A DNA stretch of 6,568 bases from NCBI GenBank assembly GCA_011524475.1, contig WTKG01000023.1:1-6568 (forward strand), in the 5' to 3' direction. The stretch comes from Demequinaceae bacterium (GTDB lineage: Bacteria > Actinomycetota > Actinomycetes > Actinomycetales > Demequinaceae). Shown here piece by piece: positions 1 through 3,286 of this stretch (positions are counted from its first letter, which is position 1; each line of letters begins with the position of its first letter). Under the pieces are notes generated by a model that worked only from the letters and a program-made list of their open reading frames with translations, was not told the DNA's origin and did not search any database. The position numbers and the translations under genes are program-made.

Positions 1-28
1 CTTCTCGGACTGGGAAGGAGGGCAGTAA
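1..28 (+). CDS. 3' end of upstream gene, probably folC (folylpolyglutamate synthase), partial
   Basis: Only the last codons of an upstream gene are in view, so its identity rests on context. DUF4233 genes in actinobacteria usually follow folC, which adds glutamates to folates. Two reading frames are possible. In frame 2 the gene ends FSDWEGGQ at TAA 26-28. That stop overlaps an ATG at 28 (TAATG), and the codons look normal. In frame 1 it reads LLGLGRRAV, continues through the ATG at 28 and ends at TGA 109-111. That version uses two consecutive AGG codons, rare in this group, which are better explained as a ribosome binding site for the next gene. I prefer frame 2 but cannot exclude frame 1. 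The upstream sequence would settle it. Confidence 0.4.
15..21 (+). promoter_or_regulatory. Strong Shine-Dalgarno (AAGGAGG) for the ATG at 28
   Basis: AAGGAGG is a near-complete complement to the 16S rRNA 3' end. It stands 6 bases before the ATG at 28-30, which is optimal spacing. It is the best Shine-Dalgarno in the window, and it points to a start codon in frame with the DUF4233 gene rather than to the later TTG at 127. The ATG also overlaps a TAA stop (TAATG), a common arrangement for translationally coupled genes. Confidence 0.6.
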
Positions 29-111
29 TGGGCTCTGAACATTCGTCCCCGGTTTCCGCTGAGTCTGAGTCTGTCGACAATTCGGCATCGATGTCTGTGT
101 CGACGAAATGA
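28..111 (+). other. Likely original 5' segment of the DUF4233 gene, cut by an in-frame TGA
   Basis: The ATG at 28 opens a 27-codon hydrophilic, Ser-rich peptide (MGSEHSSPVSAE...) that stops at TGA 109-111. The same frame then continues QRSARL into the first DUF4233 membrane helix. A polar tail with Arg just before the first helix is what an intact N-terminus of this family would look like. A single change of CGA, TGG or another sense codon to TGA would explain the break. Alternatives are that 28-111 is a C-terminal tail of FolC, or that the TGA is a sequencing error. The ATG at 108-110 that overlaps the TGA is in another frame, which closes after about 37 codons, so it cannot be the start. 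Confidence 0.45.
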
Positions 112-126
112 CAACGCTCGGCACGT

Positions 127-489
127 TTGACTCTCGCGCAGGCCATCCTTGTACTGGAGGCGTTGGCGGCGCTATTCGCAATCGTGGCCGTCTCTGGGCT
201 TCAGCGAGCAGGCGCAATTGATGTTCCAGCCTGGTTTGTGTGGGTTGCAATCGCCACCGGGGTTGTGATGGCGCTTGCCTCAGGAGTTCAAAAACGCACG
301 TGGGGCAAGGCGCTCGGGTGGGTTGTTCAAATCCCTGCGATCGCGGGTTTCGCTATCACGCCCGCGATAGGCGCCGTGGGGCTCACGTTTGCAGTCGTGT
401 TTGCTATCGCAGTCAGGCTTGGCCGGACCATTGACCGCGAACGCGAAATTAGGAGGTCTGGATCCGAATCTTCTGACCCGCAAAAATGA
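127..489 (+). CDS. DUF4233 family small integral membrane protein
   Basis: The 120-residue product is mostly hydrophobic. Four membrane segments are visible at about residues 4-24, 35-52, 62-80 and 82-97. The conserved family ending follows, with R-L-G-R then IDRERE. A turn with charged residues and a Trp (QKRTWGKALG, about 55-64) separates helices 2 and 3, which is also typical. The family has no established function. It is known mainly from its place after folC and before ndk in actinobacteria. The TTG at 127 has no Shine-Dalgarno and would start right at the first helix without the usual basic N-terminus. The true start is therefore more likely the ATG at 28, interrupted by TGA 109-111. 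If that stop is real, this frame is expressed only by reinitiation or is a decaying gene. The last 41 bases overlap the convergent LysM gene. The identification as DUF4233 is firm; the start is not. Confidence 0.75.
   Translation: MTLAQAILVLEALAALFAIVAVSGLQRAGAIDVPAWFVWVAIATGVVMALASGVQKRTWGKALGWVVQIPAIAGFAITPAIGAVGLTFAVVFAIAVRLGRTIDREREIRRSGSESSDPQK
449..489. other. 41-base tail-to-tail overlap of two convergent coding regions
   Basis: The + strand frame for the DUF4233 C-terminus ends with TGA at 487-489. The - strand LysM gene ends with TAA at 451-449. Both ends look genuine: the overlap encodes the end of the conserved basic DUF4233 tail on one strand and the last residues of LysM 3 (FAGQKIRIQTS region) on the other. 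No room is left for a conventional terminator between the genes, so transcripts from the two strands should overlap. Confidence 0.8.
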
Positions 490-2182
490 GCCGCGGGTTG
501 TCGATGTCGTTCCACTCCACGAGCTGGCTCACAGTGACGTCGTAGCGTCGCGCAATTGCCCACAGGGTGTCGCCACGCACCACGGTGTAGGTGGTGGTGG
601 TGTCTGCGGACGCACTTCCAGAATCGCCCGCACTCTCAGAGTCTGAACTCGCGGCTCCGCTTCCAGGGATCACGATCTTTTGGTTCACAAAGATCAGGTT
701 CACGTTGGTGATTCCGTTCCGTTCAGCAATGGCCGCAACGGTCGATCCGAATCGTGCAGCAATAGCACTCAAGGTGTCGCCACGCACCACGGTGTAGGTG
801 ATGTCCTCCTGTGGTTCATCTTCCGTTGCAGGATCCTCGGTTTCCTCGGGGGCCTCTGTCTCTGTGGGCGATGCCGAAGGACTAGGGTCAGGGCTCGGCT
901 CTGGAGTGGTCTCTGGGCTAGGGGAGGGGTCAGGAGTATCTGATTCCCCTGGCTCTTCGTAACCAGCAAGAGGAATGATCAAGATGCTTCCACGGTAGAT
1001 CAGTGCCGGGTTTTCGAGCCCGCTTGCTTTCGCAATAGCCGCCACTGTGGTGCCGTATTTCTGGGCCAGGGCCCACACGGTGTCACCGGATTTGACGGTG
1101 TACCGGATAAATGTCGGCTCACCAGTTTCTTCTCCCGGATCTTCCGTGGGGGTAGCACTGGGGCTTGGCGAGGGGCTTGCCGTGGCAGTGGGGGACGGTT
1201 CCGCACTGGGGGTGACGCTTGGAGTGGCGGAAGGCTCGGGGCTAGGCGTCACACGTGGGCTGGGCGAAGGTGCCGCAGACGGCGACGGGCTTGCCGAAGG
1301 CGTGGGAGATGGTGACGGGCTAGGTGAGGGTGTCACGGATGGTGACGGTTCCGGCTCTGGCACTATCGCCGCTGTAGGGCTGCCGAACCAGTCCCACCAC
1401 AACCTCCAGAAGTTACGGTTTCCGTACGAACTGCAGGAATCTCCAGTGCCGTACATGTTTGCTAGCGCCGCGGCGTTGGGAGTGTAAGGCGTGTAGTAGT
1501 ACAGCGCCGCAGTCGCGCGGTTTTGGATCGTGACGGCTTTCACACCACACGAAGACTTCGGGTGGTATCGAACGTACGACCTTTGCCCCACGGGATACCA
1601 CGTGAACCCCCCACTTCCGTAGCGGCGTAGCTGGCCAGCTGCGGAATACAGCTGAATGAAGAGGCCGTAATAGGAGGTGTCGCACGGGGCGCTGTCCGGG
1701 CAGGCGTATCCCATGGCGCGCTGATACCGCCAACTTCCTGGCGAGGATAGAGTGACGAGGCTGGTCTCCTTTTGAAGGATCACCAGCAAGGTTTTGGGAT
1801 TAATGCGGCACGCTTGTGCCACGTCATAGATCATTTGCGCTGCGGAAATGTTGTCTTTTCCTTCCAGCGCATATGGGCAGCGGACGGAACTTGCGTCCCT
1901 GTCGTAACTGGAAGCGATGTACTCGCGCAGGCACCCATTGCAATTACTGGGGCCCACGTCGTCGAGGAAAGCCTGAATTTCCGCCACGGTCATGGAGTCA
2001 TGGTCGAAGAACTGTTCGTCGGAGACTATGAACCCGGCGTCGAAGGGATCTGCATTGTGCACTGCGGCTGCAGGCTGGTGGCTAGAGGTGGAGACCGCGA
2101 GGGACGCTAACAGTGCTGCAGCCATGAGGTAGGCAAGTACGCGGATGCCACGGCCCTGGCTCGACAACGCCTGAATGATCAT
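449..2182 (-). CDS. Secreted cell-wall protein: lysozyme-like N-terminal domain, Pro/Ser linkers, three LysM domains
   Basis: The 577-residue product starts with a Sec signal peptide: Arg at 11 and 14, a hydrophobic core at about 15-30, and likely cleavage near 38-40 (QPAAA). Residues 45-268 form a domain I associate with actinobacterial surface proteins often labelled hemagglutinin-like. It begins DPFDAGFIVSDEQFFD and ends YGNRNFW...DWFGS. It holds eight Cys (81, 84, 102, 125, 161, 167, 212, 250), enough for four disulfides. The helix around INPKTLLVILQKE (127-139) resembles the catalytic-Glu helix of lytic transglycosylases, so Glu139 is a candidate acid. Residues 277-350 are a Pro/Ser/Thr linker. 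LysM 1 is at about 361-404, a second acidic linker at 409-460, LysM 2 at 463-506, a short Ser/Gly/Ala linker, and LysM 3 at 532-575. LysM binds N-acetylglucosamine polymers such as peptidoglycan. There is no LPXTG motif, so wall retention should depend on LysM. The ATG overlaps the stop of the upstream lipoprotein gene. Export and wall binding are well supported; the enzymatic role is inferred. Confidence 0.85.
   Translation of the reverse strand: MIIQALSSQGRGIRVLAYLMAAALLASLAVSTSSHQPAAAVHNADPFDAGFIVSDEQFFDHDSMTVAEIQAFLDDVGPSNCNGCLREYIASSYDRDASSVRCPYALEGKDNISAAQMIYDVAQACRINPKTLLVILQKETSLVTLSSPGSWRYQRAMGYACPDSAPCDTSYYGLFIQLYSAAGQLRRYGSGGFTWYPVGQRSYVRYHPKSSCGVKAVTIQNRATAALYYYTPYTPNAAALANMYGTGDSCSSYGNRNFWRLWWDWFGSPTAAIVPEPEPSPSVTPSPSPSPSPTPSASPSPSAAPSPSPRVTPSPEPSATPSVTPSAEPSPTATASPSPSPSATPTEDPGEETGEPTFIRYTVKSGDTVWALAQKYGTTVAAIAKASGLENPALIYRGSILIIPLAGYEEPGESDTPDPSPSPETTPEPSPDPSPSASPTETEAPEETEDPATEDEPQEDITYTVVRGDTLSAIAARFGSTVAAIAERNGITNVNLIFVNQKIVIPGSGAASSDSESAGDSGSASADTTTTYTVVRGDTLWAIARRYDVTVSQLVEWNDIDNPRLIFAGQKIRIQTS
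566..593. repeat. 28-bp exact direct repeat, copy 1 (LysM 3)
   Basis: This stretch is identical base for base to 773-800, 207 bases away. It lies over the conserved start of LysM 3 (TYTVVRGDT on the - strand). The matching region of LysM 1, around 1077-1105, has diverged clearly. LysM 2 and LysM 3 were therefore probably copied from each other recently, or kept alike by gene conversion. Confidence 0.85.
773..800. repeat. 28-bp exact direct repeat, copy 2 (LysM 2)
   Basis: Second copy of the repeat at 566-593, covering the start of LysM 2. The flanking bases differ at once on both sides (G versus A before it and G versus A after it), so identity is limited to the core. Recombination between the copies would delete exactly one LysM unit of 69 codons and stay in frame. 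Confidence 0.85.
803..958 (-). repeat. Acidic Pro/Ser/Thr/Glu-rich linker between LysM 1 and LysM 2
   Basis: About 52 codons of low-complexity sequence, read on the - strand, rich in Pro, Ser, Thr and Glu (SPSPETTPEP type). It separates LysM 1 from LysM 2. It is more acidic than the first linker, so the two are not simple copies. Such linkers are usually extended and let the binding modules move apart in the wall. Confidence 0.8.
1133..1360 (-). repeat. Pro/Ser-rich low-complexity linker, degenerate tandem repeats
   Basis: About 75 codons between the N-terminal domain and LysM 1, made mostly of SP, SPS and TPS units. At DNA level this is a run of imperfect short repeats (variants of GACGGGCTTGGC and GTGACGG). 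It should be prone to slippage and length variation between strains. It probably acts as an extended, possibly glycosylated spacer through the cell wall. Confidence 0.85.
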
Positions 2183-2688
2183 TAGGGGAGCTCCACTTCG
2201 AGTGGGGCGGAATCTCCGGTAGCGCTAGCGGAGCCATAGGTCACCACTACACTCACCGTCCCGGAGGGGAGTTCGTCAAGTTCAAAATAGAACTGGCCGC
2301 AAGCGGTAACGCTCACGTTTGCTAATGCGGCGTTCGACAAGGTCACGGTTTCAGAGCGTCCTTGCGCCACAGCGATGCATGTCCCCCCGTCTTCCACGAT
2401 TCCAGGAACGCTTGCCTCCACCACCAGCAGACCGGCATCTTCGTCCACTGTGGCAAACGAAATCTCAGGAGTTACAGCGCTCCTGACTCCCGGAGCAACA
2501 GTGGTGGGAGAAGCGGAAGTATCCGGCGAAGGCGTCGCGCTAGAGGTGGGGCTTGGAGAATTCGTGGCCGATGGTGAGGTCAGCGTTTCGGCGGGTTCCG
2601 GATCGCCTCCGCCAAAGAGGCAGCCGCTGAGCACTAGGGCAAGTGCGGTTGCGCCGGCAGTGGCGCTCAAACTGCGTAACGGAACCAT
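2182..2688 (-). CDS. Small secreted lipoprotein with a Ser/Thr/Pro spacer and a beta-rich C-terminal domain
   Basis: The 168-residue product has a lipoprotein signal peptide: Arg5, a hydrophobic stretch at 9-20, and lipobox LSGC with the modified Cys at 23. A small Gly run and a Pro/Ser/Thr spacer (about 31-66) follow. The globular part, about 70-168, alternates hydrophobic residues in short strands and carries two Cys (104 and 130) that could form a disulfide, giving the look of an immunoglobulin-like fold. I do not recognise the family. The ATG at 2688 is supported by AGGAG 6 bases upstream and by an in-frame TGA two codons before it. The TAA stop overlaps the ATG of the LysM gene (TAATG), so the two are probably translated together. 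The product should sit on the outer face of the membrane, with its domain held off by the spacer. A partner role for the LysM protein is inferred from the operon only. Confidence 0.8.
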   Translation of the reverse strand: MVPLRSLSATAGATALALVLSGCLFGGGDPEPAETLTSPSATNSPSPTSSATPSPDTSASPTTVAPGVRSAVTPEISFATVDEDAGLLVVEASVPGIVEDGGTCIAVAQGRSETVTLSNAALANVSVTACGQFYFELDELPSGTVSVVVTYGSASATGDSAPLEVELP

Positions 2689-2694
2689 GGCTCA

Positions 2695-2699
2695 CTCCT
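2695..2699 (-). promoter_or_regulatory. Shine-Dalgarno (AGGAG) of the lipoprotein gene
   Basis: On the - strand AGGAG lies 6 bases before the ATG at 2688. This fixes the start, together with the TGA stop in the same frame just upstream. It also shows that this transcript has a leader, unlike the divergent ndk mRNA. Confidence 0.7.
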
Positions 2700-2716
2700 C
2701 TTCATTCATGCCGTAT

Positions 2717-2743
2717 GTCACAAGTGTCACATGTGTAACGTTT
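2717..2743. promoter_or_regulatory. Three 9-bp direct repeats, candidate response-regulator (MtrA-like) operator
   Basis: Three units follow each other at exact 9-base intervals: GTCACAAGT (2717), GTCACATGT (2726) and GTAACGTTT (2735). The first two share GTCACA; the third has GTAACG. The mycobacterial regulator MtrA is reported to bind direct repeats of a GTCACA-like 9-mer, and it controls cell-wall hydrolase genes in several actinobacteria. The site is 29-55 bases upstream of the lipoprotein start, in front of a wall-protein operon. The repeats are seen directly; the assignment to MtrA is inference. An 8-base palindrome, CACATGTG, at 2728-2735 arises within the repeats. Confidence 0.5.
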
Positions 2744-2784
2744 GAAGTGTGGAAATCGTCGCCAGCCGCCTATCGGCGTGTCGC

Positions 2785-2792
2785 TTATATAT
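2785..2792. promoter_or_regulatory. AT-rich element (TTATATAT), possible -10 box
   Basis: The only AT-only octamer in the divergent intergenic region. On the - strand it could be the -10 of the lipoprotein operon, giving a leader of roughly 90 bases that would contain the 9-bp repeats. On the + strand it could be a second ndk promoter. No convincing -35 is seen on either strand, so direction is undecided. Confidence 0.3.
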
Positions 2793-2824
2793 GGGGTATG
2801 CGCGTGCGACCAGCGCTCTCCCGG

Positions 2825-2830
2825 TAGTCT
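2825..2830 (+). promoter_or_regulatory. -10 box (TAGTCT) for a leaderless ndk transcript
   Basis: TAGTCT matches the actinobacterial TANNNT consensus and ends 7 bases before the ndk ATG. Transcription would then begin at or next to the start codon. No Shine-Dalgarno precedes the ATG (CTCCCTTCC is the opposite of one), which supports a leaderless mRNA. A clear -35 is not visible. Confidence 0.45.
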
Positions 2831-2837
2831 CCCTTCC

Positions 2838-3260
2838 ATGACAGAAAGAACTCTGATTGTGGTCAAGCCTGATGGTGTGCGTAGGCGCCTTACCGGGGAC
2901 ATCCTCAAGCGTGTCGAAGATAAGGGATACACCGTTGCGGCTTTGCGCATGGTGCACGCAGATACGGAGATGCTTGAGCAGCACTATGCGGAACACGTTG
3001 GCAAGCCTTTCTATGACCCCTTGGTGGAGTTCATGTTGTCTGGCCCCGTAGTGGCGGCAATTGCTGAGGGGCAACGCGTGATCGAAGGTTTCCGTTCTCT
3101 TGCCGGAGCCACCGATCCCACTGTCGCCGCTCCGGGAACAATCCGCGGTGACTTAGGGCGCGACTGGGGCACGCCAGTTCTCCAAAATCTTGTACACGGC
3201 TCTGATTCTGCGGAATCCGCAGAACGCGAGATCGCTATTTGGTTCCCTGGTGCCGTGTAG
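2838..3260 (+). CDS. ndk: Nucleoside diphosphate kinase
   Basis: The 140-residue enzyme moves the terminal phosphate between nucleoside triphosphates and diphosphates through a phosphohistidine, balancing NTP and dNTP pools in the cytoplasm. The start TERTLIVVKPDGV carries the catalytic Lys10. Tyr50, Arg86, Thr92 and Arg103 match the nucleotide-binding residues, and N117-L-V-H120-GSDS holds the phosphorylated His120. Arg103 to Asn117 spans 14 residues, against 10 in the E. coli and human enzymes, so there are four extra residues in the segment RDWGTPVLQ; I believe relatives share this. The ATG at 2838 is chosen because family homology begins there. The frame is open upstream to a TTG at 2742, but that extension is not family-like. 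There is no Shine-Dalgarno, so a leaderless mRNA is likely. In many actinobacteria ndk directly follows the DUF4233 gene; here an inverted two-gene cassette lies between them, and smc follows 26 bases downstream. Confidence 0.97.
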   Translation: MTERTLIVVKPDGVRRRLTGDILKRVEDKGYTVAALRMVHADTEMLEQHYAEHVGKPFYDPLVEFMLSGPVVAAIAEGQRVIEGFRSLAGATDPTVAAPGTIRGDLGRDWGTPVLQNLVHGSDSAESAEREIAIWFPGAV

Positions 3261-3274
3261 CCCCTTGTCCTGAC

Positions 3275-3280
3275 TAGAGT
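3275..3280 (+). promoter_or_regulatory. -10 box (TAGAGT) for a leaderless smc transcript
   Basis: TAGAGT fits TANNNT and ends 6 bases before the GTG start of smc. As with ndk, no Shine-Dalgarno is present in the 26-base gap. smc may thus have its own promoter besides read-through from ndk. No clear -35 is seen. Confidence 0.4.
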
Positions 3281-3286
3281 TGTCCC

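Noticed and set aside
109..111. TGA read as selenocysteine or as a reassigned sense codon
   Set aside because: No selenocysteine family or convincing hairpin was seen here, and other genes in the window end normally on TGA. A mutation, reinitiation or sequence error is simpler.
108..221. ATG at 108 overlapping the TGA (ATGA) as the DUF4233 start
   Set aside because: It lies in another frame that closes after about 37 codons without reaching the DUF4233 sequence. Using it would need a frameshift.
1047..1487. 146-codon + strand frame rich in Gly, Val and Asp
   Set aside because: It is the antisense image of the Pro/Ser linker and the end of the N-terminal domain. It has repetitive composition and no Shine-Dalgarno.
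2692..2709. Five-codon - strand upstream frame (MNEEE) ending just before the lipoprotein ATG
   Set aside because: It has no Shine-Dalgarno, and its GAG codons are the lipoprotein gene's own ribosome binding site. Chance is the better explanation.
2742..2837. Longer ndk starting at TTG 2742
   Set aside because: The 32 extra residues do not resemble the family and would cover the divergent promoter region. Homology starts at ATG 2838.
2689..2837. A c-di-AMP (ydaO-type) riboswitch upstream of the wall-protein operon
   Set aside because: Such riboswitches often precede actinobacterial wall-hydrolase genes, but the available leader is under 150 bases and I see none of the expected conserved elements.
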